Shown here piece after piece: positions 1-10,400 of a stretch of 64,000 nucleotides of DNA. This DNA is from Dipteris shenzhenensis (Eukaryota; Polypodiophyta; Polypodiopsida; Gleicheniales), in NCBI GenBank assembly GCA_047967505.1, contig CM106541.1, one strand, 5' to 3'. The notes under the pieces were generated by a model. The model was not told the DNA's origin, did not search any database, and saw only the letters and a program-made list of their open reading frames with translations. The stretch's first letter is position 1. Each line of letters starts with the position of its first letter. The translations under genes and the position numbers were made by a program.

Positions 1-418
1 CACTTCTTAGCCATACATGGACTGGCACTAGAGACACTACCGATGCCATGTGAGTCTGCTTGGGTCAGCAACATAGTTGCGGCTAACCATTTTGATGATG
101 CACGAGATAATGTGCATTGGATGCAAGCAATGCACGCGGAGATCGACTCCATTAGAAAAACCATAGTTGGACATTGGTGTACTTGCCTGTTTGCAAGATG
201 GTTCCATAGACAGGTACAAAGCTTGTCCCTTGGCAAAGGGCTACACATAGCAAAAAGGCATAAATTATAATGAAACCTTTGCCCCCACTTCTTATATGAC
301 CACCATATTGGCCACATTTCATGGATGAAACAACAAAACTGCATTTTTGAATGGGGACCTTCAAGAGGAGGTCTATGTTTCTCAGCCCATTCAATTTGTG
401 GAGCTTGGCAAGGAAGAC
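1..418 (+). pseudogene. Ty1/copia RT fragment (5' half), decayed
   Basis: The text reads W-x2-AMHAEIDSI and, further on, [18 protein letters not shown] in another frame. These are the N-terminal RT blocks of copia elements. Stops and frameshifts interrupt it. It is cut at a 6-bp duplication (gaagac, 413-418) where a solo LTR was inserted, and the same copia RT resumes at 2475. Confidence 0.8.
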
Positions 419-960
419 TGAAACCGGGCCAAAAGCCCTAAAACAAATCTGTATTCAGATTTGAAACCCTAAAAACGAATCACTACTGGTAGAAACGCAG
501 CCTGGATCTTTGATTTGCAGCAGATAATCACCAAGATAAATTTCGGATTGAGATAGATAACAGGGGAAAACAGCATCTAATAGGACGAGGAGTAGCAGCA
601 GATTTCTTTCGGGAATCAAAACAAACTAAGAGAGGGAGAGAAAGAACAAAGATTGCTACTTCCACTTAATATTTTTGCAATATTTTACAAGAACTTCGCG
701 ATAGAAACTGGAGAACACTGAAATCTGAAAATCAGAATTGCAGCAATTATCTCAAAGATTCTTCGCGATAGAACAGAGGGAGAGAAGGAGACACAGCACG
801 CGGAACACTAGGGCCTAGAAATAAGGATTGGCCTCTGAAGGTCTTTATTGCAATAGAATAATACTTTGTACAACTGGCTCTGAAAAGAGCATGAAGCTGA
901 GTACAACTCTTGAAAGAATCTGGGAGGCTTGGGGCCTTCCTTTTATAGACTAGGCCTAGC

Positions 961-975
961 AAAAAGCTAGGGTCT
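961..975. repeat. Target-site duplication, left copy (LINE-B1)
   Basis: The 15-bp aaaaagctagggtct is repeated exactly at 2017-2031, on either side of the LINE-B insertion in the solo LTR. Confidence 0.85.
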
Positions 976-2016
976 CCCCGACCCTCTGCTCTTGGCCCTG
1001 GGATCCTAGAGGTTGTGGTTATATGGAGGTGCACCTATCAGGTGCTTGCAGTGGGACCCAAGAGAGTGGGAGTGGATAGATCATGGGCACCGAGAGAGGG
1101 GGATTCCCGTCTTTCGTTTCACGGTTGGTAATGCCAGGAGATTTCAGCTGAGCAGTAGAGGTTGGATTCCCTCCAGAGCCCCCCATTGGGATAGCTTCTT
1201 CGTCATTGCAGATTTGAGTAGAAATTTCTGGAGGAGGCTCTGGAAATCCCTCAAAAATAGAAAGATCACTCTTTTCTTTTGGCTTTCTATTCATGGAGGG
1301 ATTGCAGTGAACCTGTAAAAATCACGATTTAGGGATGATCCCACTTGCCCTCGTTGTCATTCTGGAGAGAGTCAATGCGACGTTGCCTTTGGGACTGCAA
1401 TCAAGCAAGAATTGTTTCGAAAGGAGTTGCTTGGATACTCAGCATTTTTCATACTTCCCTTTCTTCATGACTTGGGACTCGAATCCCTTACTGGGCCCCC
1501 GGTGTTTTATGAGGGTGAGCCTTCTTCTTGGGCACTCTCGATCCGCCGACAGGAGATAGAGCCCTGCTCTCTTCAGGATGTACCACATATTCCTTTTAGA
1601 GCTTCACATGCTTCAGTGGACATCTCTTGGGAGATTTTGGCTAGCATTTCCTCTTGGCACATTTGGAGAGCCAGATGCACAGAGGCCTTGGATGACACCC
1701 AGATACACCCATCATAGGTGTTCACAAGTATTTGGAGTGGCACGGTTCACACTTCGATAGCCATATGGGCTAGCATGCAAGGCCCTTCACGGGCAGCCTC
1801 TTCTAGGAGGACTGTATTTCTTTGAGTTTGGAGGGGTTCTCCCTTTTTCTCAGAGATTGCTACCGGATTGAGATGGCACTATCAGCCCCAATCCTTTCTT
1901 TTTGGCTCTTGAGCTTTTCATGCATTGCATGGTGTATCCTGTATTCCCGTATGGAGCTTGCTCTAACGGTTTTCTTTAATACTTAATAAAAGTCTCTTTT
2001 TTGCCAAAAAAAAAAG
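976..2016 (+). mobile_element. LINE-B copy 1, 5'-truncated, with poly(A) tail
   Basis: The sequence is homologous to the 3' part of the long LINE at 42390-47326: compare tatggaggtg at 1021 with 46314, and the 3' UTR ending in acttaataaaagtctc. It ends in an A-rich tail (2005-2016) and has a 15-bp target duplication. It encodes a broken C-terminal zinc-binding region (CPRC near 1347). It is 5'-truncated, as is usual for target-primed reverse transcription. Confidence 0.88.
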
Positions 2017-2031
2017 AAAAAGCTAGGGTCT
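2017..2031. repeat. Target-site duplication, right copy (LINE-B1)
   Basis: Exact copy of 961-975, directly after the A-rich tail of the LINE. Confidence 0.85.
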
Positions 2032-2474
2032 GCTTCCTAAAAGCTACTTTTACATAACAGACAAGCTTTTTAGGCTTTCTTTTTAAATCTGATGCTTTTG
2101 GCGCCTTTTTTTTATCTCATGGGCCCTCCTTTTAAAGAGACACCCCCTTGTCCATGCTTTTAGGCCTCGTGGGACTTGCTTTTTGTGCTTTTCTCCCCAC
2201 TTTTGGGTCCTTTTTGCACTCTCTTAGGTCCTACACATTGCACAAACAAGTCCCAACACTTTAACCCATTAGAGGTTAGCAAAATGCATGCATTCCTAGT
2301 TCTTGGACTAATCCTAGTCCCTTGTAGGCGTCCCCACAGTTCTCTTTTACCGATACAAAGCAAAAGTAAAAGTAGTAAAACTTATTCTAGTGAACCAAAG
2401 TCAGTTTTCTTTGACCATAGTCGATCTGATAAAGACTCTTCTTTATTTCTTGGGAGAAATACCAATTGGTGACA

Positions 2475-3495
2475 GAAGACAAAGTATGCAAGCTAAGAAA
2501 GGGCTTGTATGTTTGAAGCAAGCTCCTGGATTTGCTCATCATTATTCTCTCTGTCAATGACATGATGTTCACTAGTACTAATGCTGCAAAAATTGCAGAT
2601 TTTAAGGCTGAAGACATTCGAGATGTCACATTTGGGGTTGCTTCACTACTATTTGGGCATCCAATTCATATAGCATGATAGAGGTATCGGGCTGTTGCAA
2701 TCCAAGTATATTGGTAAGCTTCTAGAATGATTCAGATTTCAGAATTACAAGCCCATCTCTACTCCTACGGCCGGGGCTTAAGCTGTCCCTTAATGATGCC
2801 AACGAACCTTTGGTGTCCCAACTGAGGAGATTTACGCACAGCCCAAAGATTCCAAATTGGTAGGCTATGAAATGTGTGTTTCGATATTTACAAGGCACCT
2901 GGTCTCTTGGTTTGCTCTTTCCTAGGGGGGGTGACTTTCACTTACATGCTTACAACGATTCGGATTGGGCTGGTGATTTTGATATTTTGCAGTCAACCAG
3001 TGGTGATTGTTTCTTTCTTGGACACTCATGCACTTCTTGCTTAAGTGAGAAACATTCTACGGTGGCTACCTCATCCTCTGATGCTAAGTACAAGGCAGCC
3101 TTCACAACCACAGTTGAGTGTATTTGGCTGAGGCACTTGTTTGGAATATTCATGCATCATTGGAGGAACATATTCCAATTCTCAGTGACAGTCAGGTGCC
3201 ATGCAGTGGCACAAAATCTTGTGTTTCATGCTCGTACAAAACACATTGAAATTCACATATCATTACGTCAAGGAGTGGCTACATGCAGGGGATATCATCT
3301 TGGTCTTCTACCCTACACGGCAAAATGTGGCAGATCTCTTCACCAAAGTATTACCTCGTCCAAAGTTTGAGGCCTTTCGCAAAGCTTTGAACTTATATCC
3401 ATTTGATGTTACCTTGTACATTGTGACATTGTCACTGCAAGGGGTTTTAGAACTATTTATATTTCCTAAGGCAGTGGCCAATGTTATGTAATAAG
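2475..3495 (+). pseudogene. Ty1/copia RT end and RNase H, decayed
   Basis: After the solo LTR the copia frame continues with DKVCKLRKGLYV and then QAPG. An RNase H domain follows with DSDWAGD, STSG, VATSSSDAKYKAA and ECIWLR, then after a frameshift HARTKHIE-like, HYVKEWLHAGDI and NVADLFTKVLPRPKFE. Several frameshifts make it non-functional. It is antisense to the host gene. Confidence 0.85.
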
Positions 3496-3561
3496 GAACT
3501 AGGGATGCTTTTTTCCTTTATTAAGGTTTTTCACCCCCTTACTTTAGTAAGAGGTTGAGTT

Positions 3562-3726
3562 TGTCGGTGAGTTAGTCTCCACATGTCCTTTGACCCTTGT
3601 TAGGGTCCATCCTAGGGTTTTGTCTCTATGACTACCCTAGCTTTGCACTTCATTGTTGTTGCTGCAATTTCATTCCAGCTTGCTTCAGCTCCATTCTCTC
3701 GCGTTCTCTCACTTCCAATTCCAACA
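3562..3726 (+). repeat. Putative 3' LTR of the left copia element
   Basis: After the copia RNase H a short purine run (aagaggttgag) precedes TGTCGGTGAG, and the segment ends TTCCAACA. This is the expected PPT-LTR layout, but no second LTR is in the window for comparison. Confidence 0.35.
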
Positions 3727-3784
3727 ATATCAATGTCATGATAGTCCGAGTTCAAGACATCTAGGGATTCAAAAGACTTACGCT

Positions 3785-5052
3785 CTACTGAAAAGGGCAC
3801 AAATGTCCTATCTCTGTAAAGGTGGTGGAACTACCAATGTATTGTAGGCCAGCCTTGCCATTCTTCACAAAGGCATTGGACAAAGTAGTTTGTCCCCCTC
3901 GCTCGCCTGGAAATGTTAATCGTTTTTGTGTGTTGTCAGCTACTGATAAGCCCGCTTCCCCACATGTTGCTTTACAAGTATATACACCGGGTATGCCTTC
4001 CCCGCAAGTTTGGGGCAATTTTGCTAGATCTTGTTTTGAATGTGGAAAGTTTGGGCATCTGCAATCCGAGTGACCTCAACTTTTGCTGAAACCTCCCCCT
4101 GCAACTAATGCCTCTATGCTACGGCCTGTTGTCGCACAAAGAACTTGTGGTTCAGGGGCTGCATCCCCACCCAAGGTTATTTAAAAGGACAAGGCTAAAA
4201 TGCCTTCAACAACTTCTAAGTCAAGGGATAAAATGACAATTGGAAAGAAACCCGCTTCTTATGATTAGCAACGGCCTATTTAAGCTGAGAGCAGTGGCCA
4301 GTAGAAATTGGACGGAGATTGCTTCTACTTCTAGGGAGGCTTCGACTGTTGATGGTTTTGGGTTTGGCAGGCTATGGCCCACAATGGTTTGAACTTTGGG
4401 CGGATCCACTATAACCATTTCACATGTGAGCCATGCCATCAAATACTCGTGTTTCTTCCCCTGTGCCTATTTCAAATAGTAAGCGAGTAAATGCTTTTGA
4501 GTATGCTGGCCATGCAAGTGGAGGTTCCATGTGGCAATTCACATATACTTGATTATACGTAAGTACATGCCGATCAAATGCTTTACGTATATTGTTCAAG
4601 GCCTCTGTAATATACATAAATGGAGGCTGGTTTGGGATTACATCACTTGTCAAAAGACATATGTTGTTTGTTTGCAAGAACATAATCAACACTCTTTGGC
4701 GAGCCATGAAGGTTACTTTGTGGGGTTTCACATATTCTATGCTGGCCTTCTTCCTTTTTAGGGGTTGCTATGTTGATTCACCAGAATTTGCAATCGCAGA
4801 TTGCATATAATGACCCCGATGGTAGCTACCTCATTGTTCACTATATGATAAATGGGAAAGTCTATGAATTTTGCTTGGTTTATGCCTCACATACTCCTGC
4901 AGTTCAGGCTCAAATGTGGCATCATCTGGCTGATTGTCCCTAGATGGGGGAATGCTTTCCTTTGTAGGGATTTCAATAATTCCCATGAAACCCAAGATAG
5001 TAGTACTCATAAATCTCACATGTTGGGGAGAGAAAGAGATGCTTGGACTCAC
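3785..5052 (+). pseudogene. LINE-C (L1-like) ORF1 zinc knuckle and endonuclease, first part
   Basis: CFECGKFGHLQSE followed by TGA is a CCHC knuckle whose last Cys codon has become a stop. Further on, VVCLQEHN and GYFVGFHIFYAG, then in another frame GVAMLI, DPDGSYLIV, FCLVYASHTP and DFNNS, match the order of an L1-type endonuclease. Many stops and frameshifts are present. The endonuclease resumes after the repeat at 5053-6059. Confidence 0.6.
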
Positions 5053-5500
5053 ATACCTAGATGAATCCAAGAACATTCCCAAACTCATCCTCTAAAAACA
5101 CAACATAGTGCAGTTTCAATCTCACAAGAGTCACTCATCAGATTGAAAGCCATAAACTCCATCACGCATAGCAAGGACTAGCTACTATGACATCCCCACT
5201 GACATCATTAGCGCCCAACAGTGGGTGTAGACCATAGTATAAAAGTATGCTCTCACACATACAAATCCACACACCCACACATACTTGAGCATCCATTTAT
5301 ACAAAGTCTTCGTACTGAGTTTCTGTCGGCACTCCGGAGGTGAAGGGCAAACTCAGCCATGACGAAGGCTAGCACTAAAGAAGAAGGCTAATCAAAAAGT
5401 AGTCCAAATCTCTTCATTCAAGCTACAACTGCTTGTGAAGTCTAAACGATTTCATTTTAGTCTATCCCGAACGAGCATCTAAATCTAAATCTAGCTGATA
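5053..5500. repeat. 448-bp direct repeat, copy 1
   Basis: Matches 5612-6059 at about 97% by eye, with the shared sequence starting atacctagatg and ending tagctgata. It contains a TATAAAAG box within agtataaaagtatg. The two copies are separated by 111 bp, so the arrangement is either a 559-bp tandem or two LTR-like ends. Confidence 0.8.
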
Positions 5501-5611
5501 GGGTAACGCACCATTTAAGATAGAAAGAATTATCGCAATACTAGCAAGCTGCAACTTGGACAAAAACTTCACAAGGTGAAATTTGCATGTCCGCTAATCC
5601 GGCAAAAGCAT
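5501..5611. other. 111-bp spacer between the 448-bp repeats
   Basis: Unique sequence between the two repeat copies. No primer-binding site or polypurine tract was recognised, which weakens a TRIM/LTR interpretation. Confidence 0.6.
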
Positions 5612-6059
5612 ATACCTAGATGAATCCAAGAACATTCCCAAACTCATCCTCTAAAAACACAACATAGTGCAGTTTCAATCTCATGAGAGTCACTCATTAG
5701 ATTGAAAACCATAAACTCCATCATGCATAGCAAGGACTAGCTACTATGACATCCCCACTAACGTCATCAGCGCCCAACAGTGGGTGTAGACCATAGTATA
5801 AAAGTATGCTCTCACACATACATATCCACACACCCACACATACTTGAGCATCCATTTATACAAAGTCTTCGTACTGAGTTTCTGTCGGCACTCCAGAGGT
5901 GAAGGGCAAACTCAGCCATGACGAAGGCTAGCACTAAAGCACAAGGCTAATCAAAAAGTAGTCCAAATCTCTTCATTCAAGCTACAACTTCTTGTGAAGT
6001 CTAAACGATTTCATTTTAGTCTCTCCCAAACGAGCATCTAAATCTAAATCTAGCTGATA
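5612..6059. repeat. 448-bp direct repeat, copy 2
   Basis: Second copy, offset exactly 559 bp from the first, with about 14 substitutions. A 105-bp diverged piece of the same repeat lies at 15378-15485. Confidence 0.8.
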
Positions 6060-6600
6060 TGTCTGACACTTTGCATGCTTGAGATTTATGGTAGCATCTT
6101 ATGCCCACTAGTACTGGATACACTTTTCAACACAATACATTTACTAAATATTGGGCTCAGCTAGATCGTTGGTACATGCTTCACGCGGGGCAATTTTATG
6201 CTTATGCTTGTGAGATGACCGTGGATTATTCTCTGCGCTTATCTCTTATCTATGACCTTGCATTTTGGGCTTCCAGTTCATGATGAGAAGTGGCCTGGCA
6301 AAAGGCTCTTATTGGTCAATAATTATTATCTTAAGCACCATGCCTTCAGAATGGTCATAGCTCTCATTGCAATCGTCTTGCTTTCAAGGAGGTCCACTAT
6401 GTCAAAGTATTAAATGCATGTTTGCAAGCCATTGGTCAAGGATTCAGCAATTAGATTTAGATGCTTGCAAAATATGGAAAAGGACAAGAATATGTGGTTC
6501 TACCTTCTTCATCTCAAGCAGAACATCATCACATACCCATTCTAGAAGCATTATCTTGCATTGAATTGACGCTCTAGTGAGATGTTTGCCACTACTTAAA
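6060..6600 (+). pseudogene. LINE-C endonuclease, continuation
   Basis: TGYTFQHNTFTKYWAQLDRW is followed by a region resembling the SDH-containing end of L1 endonucleases. LDRWY is typical of the L1 endonuclease core. It continues the frame interrupted at about 5052 by the 448-bp repeats. Decayed. Confidence 0.55.
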
Positions 6601-7338
6601 CTATGTAACATAGCCACGCTCTCTTGGAGTTGAGTAATTGTAGATGTCTAAAACTATTAAAACTGAGTGAATTCTGCAGCCATTCTATTCTTGAACTGTG
6701 TAAGCTGACATAAATATGCAAAACAAGAGTCCATATGTGTTTTCTTAAACAGGTGAGTTACCATGTCATTGTGTCTTGTGCAGTCAAGGAAGAAAGTGTG
6801 CGCCTTATAGTGTATCGATTCAAGCTGCTTTGTACTCTTCTTTCTGGTGAACAAGCTGCAGTGAGGGTGCTGAGTATACATGAAAGAGAAGGGGAGAAGG
6901 GGAGCGCAGCAAGGGCGGTGGGGCTGGTAGCTATGTCAGCCAAGAGAAGGGCTGTTATAGAGGCCTATGAGGTGTGTTGGGCCTTGAGACCCAAATGACG
7001 CAGCAGGCTGCTCACCAAGGACTTTCATAGGTTCGGCATGCTCTTTTTGTACGCATATTGCAAAAAGTCAAAATTGCATTTAACAAATTTAAAGCAAACT
7101 ACAAAGGCGAGGCCTGATTTTAGACACTCAAGTAGGCTGAAAACTAGCTTGATCAGCAAATTCTCCTCTCTCCTACTCTAGACGTCTCTTCTTCAAACGA
7201 CATATTTTGGTGGATATTTTGAAAACAATTTGCAAATTGTAAATGGACAATCTACAACCAAAACGAATTCTAAAGAATGTTATAATAAATTGACATTATA
7301 AATCAGCTAAGCCTCTACACAACATGATATGTCGATAC
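6601..7338. other. Intron 8 start, no gene recognised
   Basis: Sequence just downstream of host exon 8. A plus-strand open frame of 87 codons (6735-6998) has no recognisable motifs. No C-terminal DUF1749 exon (GNHSLS- or WDDPW-like) was found on the minus strand here. Confidence 0.5.
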
Positions 7339-7403
7339 CGTTCTACTAGAGCATGCTTATCCACGTACTCTGGAACATACTCATCGGACATGGAGAAGAT
7401 AAC
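7339..7403 (-). CDS. Host hydrolase exon 8 (last exon found)
   Basis: This 65-bp exon encodes [20 protein letters not shown] and E, plus CG of a split codon before donor GTATCG. The DEYVP segment may supply the catalytic acid; this is inference from position. Acceptor is GATGTACAG. No exon resembling the family's C-terminal part (with the catalytic His) was recognised between here and base 1. Confidence 0.92.
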
Positions 7404-10400
7404 CTGTACATCAAATAAACACCATATCCAAGTAAGACTCCACAAAAACGAAGATCATTACATTCTGCCATTGCAAGCAAATTTGAAATTTCAAAATACA
7501 TCAACAAGACCACAAATTTCACACCTGTTTTATATAATTGACATAGTACGTGGAAAATGTATGCTTCCTACCAAGAAGAACTTTCATTCTCATTTTCAGA
7601 GTATAGTATCTTAGATGAGCTGCCTTTGCCGCAAGTAGCAAACACTTCCATGCAATATTTTTGCAATATTTCACAAGAGCTTCGTGATAGAAATCGGAGA
7701 ACACAAACTGAAATCTGAAAAAGATTCTTCACGATAAAAATGAGGGAGAGAAGAAGGAGACACAGCATGCACAACACTAGGGCACAAAAATAAGGGTTGG
7801 ACTCCCCCGAAGGTCTTTATTGCAATAGAAAATAATTTGTACAACTGGTCCTGAGAAGAGCATGAAGATCAGCACAACTCTTCCATCCATCCACCTTGAG
7901 GCCCTTCTTTTATAGACTTGGCCTAGCTTGTGCTTTTATAAAAGCTAAACCTGCTTTTTATGCTACTTTTACATAAAGCTAGCTTTAACTACTTTTTTCC
8001 ATCATTAAAGCGCTTTTCCCCCCATGTGGAGTGCCTTTAATGAACTTTCCAGCACTAGTGGGCCCTCCATACAAGTAGGGGGGGCCACTTTTTAATTTTT
8101 GCCTTGTGGGACCTGCTTTTTGGCACGTTGCCCCTTGAATTTAGGGCCTTTTGGCACCCTTCAAGGTCCTACATACCAAAATTAACAAATACCAACACTT
8201 TAACCCATTAGAGGTTAGCCAAATGCATGCATTCTAATCTTGGACTAATCCTAGTGCCTTGTGGGCATTCCCACAGTTCTCTTTTACCAATGGAAAGAAA
8301 AAGTAAAACAAAGCTTATTCTAGTTAATTAAAGTCAACTTTCTTGACCATCGTCAATGCAATAAAGATTCCTCTTTATGTCTTGGGAGAAGTACCAATTT
8401 GGTGACAGCCTTAGGTCTACGAAGCAAAATTTTGAATGACATCGACCTCACCGGTGTGGGCCTGTGGTATGGGATATAGGTTCTTACTATGCACAGTTGC
8501 TTGGCTTAAAATGTCTTGTGCCCTGCTCCCTCAGGGGTCTCTCAACGTCTCACAAAAGTGCACTATCCATTCCTAACCTCAAGCGCTAGAAAAACCTATG
8601 CTCCATTCTAAAACAACAAATAATTGGCACAATCCAACCACACACACTTCCAATTTTCTAACCCTTTGGAAAGAAAAGATGGTCCACCACTCTTGCACTC
8701 TTGATATGCGGTCATAAAACGAATACAATTTTGAAGATTTCATGAAAGAGAGAGAAAGAAAGAAAGAAAGATAGTATTACCATCTTTTGAAGGCCTAGCG
8801 GGCCTATGAGACGAAGTACAAAACCAAAGAACCCATACAACCACTCTGTGGGCCAAAGTAATGGGCTCGCTTAGGCCCTTATGCTGAGTACTAAACTAGA
8901 TAGAAACTAAAGAACAAAACTAGTACTCAAAACTCATCACACACACACACACACACAGAAAAATCTATTAACGCTCGTGGGAGGCCTCGCGGGTCTATGG
9001 GACAAAGTACAAAGTACACCAAAAAGTGAAAAACTCATACAAGCCTCAATGAGCTCGAGCAAAGGGCTAAGACCCTTGCTGAGTACTATGGTGATATAAA
9101 GACCTCAATAGCTAGAGCAAAATTAGATACAAAGCGTATACTAAGTGAAATAGGCTGAGAGTTGGGACTCAAAAACTGAAACCCAGCGTTGTGGTGGCTT
9201 GTCTGTGAGCAGTGAAAATCTTGGATCTGCGCCTTGTCGGGCTATCTCATGCTATAGTGGCGAAGAAGGGTGTGTTCTCCTCGATCTACTACGAAACACA
9301 CACACACACATTTATTAGAGTCTTCGAAAGACCAACCGGTCTATGAGACTATAAGAAACCTCATACAACAAGCTGAAAGGGTGGAGCTCCTGAAACGAGC
9401 ATGATCACCGATGCTAGTTGCTAAATGCTACATAGTCATAAAACCATCACTGATGCATAGTCCTAACATCTTCTACATCATCATCATTATCACATCATCT
9501 CAAATCCAATGTCAAGTCTGGTCTAATATAATAGATACTTGAGGTCCCTAGAAGGGAGGTCATGAAGAACCCAATGGCTGGCGGGACATAAGACCACAAA
9601 TACAACATTGGCGGCTATCTGTGTGCGTGGTCTGACGTGGCCTCCTGACCATGGCTCTGCATTTTACAAGGGCTATGGTAACTCTTGTAGGACGTGTAGG
9701 TCACCCCCCGGGCCTGAACATAGAAGGGATGTCTCCAAGCATGATATGTGTGTCCTCCCTCTATTCAGTGTGTCATGTCGCTCTCTCTCGATCTCTACCT
9801 TGGAGGCATCGGTCAGCTTGTTCGTAGAGATGAGAGGGCTCAGAGCAGAGGGTCAGGCCGGTTTCAGGCGAGACCATGGGACTATGGATCACCTACTCAC
9901 GCTCAGGAGTGTCATTGAGGAGGCCAGATCACGGAAGGAAAGGATATACTGTTGCTTTGTGGATTTCCGCAAAGCCTTTGACACAGTACCTCGAGCTCGT
10001 CTTATCACACACCTACAGACATTGGGATTTGATCAGGAGATCATCTGGGCAGCCATGGCACTGTATGAGAGAGTCTCAAGCCGAGTTCGTACAGGCGCAG
10101 GTTGGACAGATGAGATCCTGAGTACCATAGGGGTTAAGCAGGGTTGTCCCTTATCATCGACCCTGTTTGGCCTCTACATCGATGAGCTTGAGACTTTCAT
10201 GGGGCTCCAACGACACCTGGATGCATTGCAGGCTTTTTGTTTATCCCATGATTTGGAGGTCAACCTTGGCAAGACCAAGGTCATGATCTTTAACACCTCT
10301 CGAGCAAACATGCAACGGAAGTAGTTTACTTTTACTTTCGGTGGGTCACCAGTTGAGATCGTATCCTCATGCACTTACTTGGGGGTCATCTTCTCCGGCC

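Larger units (their letters stand above)
419..2474 (-). mobile_element. Solo LTR (TG...CA), itself split by a LINE
   Basis: The unit starts TGAAACCGGG, ends TTGGTGACA, and is flanked by gaagac on both sides (413-418, 2475-2480). Without the nested LINE it is about 1 kb. On the minus strand a TATAAAAGG box (939-947) precedes an AATAAA signal (844-849), fixing the LTR orientation. A second partial copy at 7640-8407 confirms that it is a repeat family. Confidence 0.75.

Noticed and set aside
43-270. 75-codon frame as a host gene
   Set aside because: Its W-x2-AMHAEIDSI motif and context identify it as the start of a copia RT.
6735-6998. 87-codon plus-strand open frame preceded by a TTTTCTTAAACAG-like acceptor
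   Set aside because: No recognisable family, no partner exon, and opposite strand to the host gene; too weak to call a gene.
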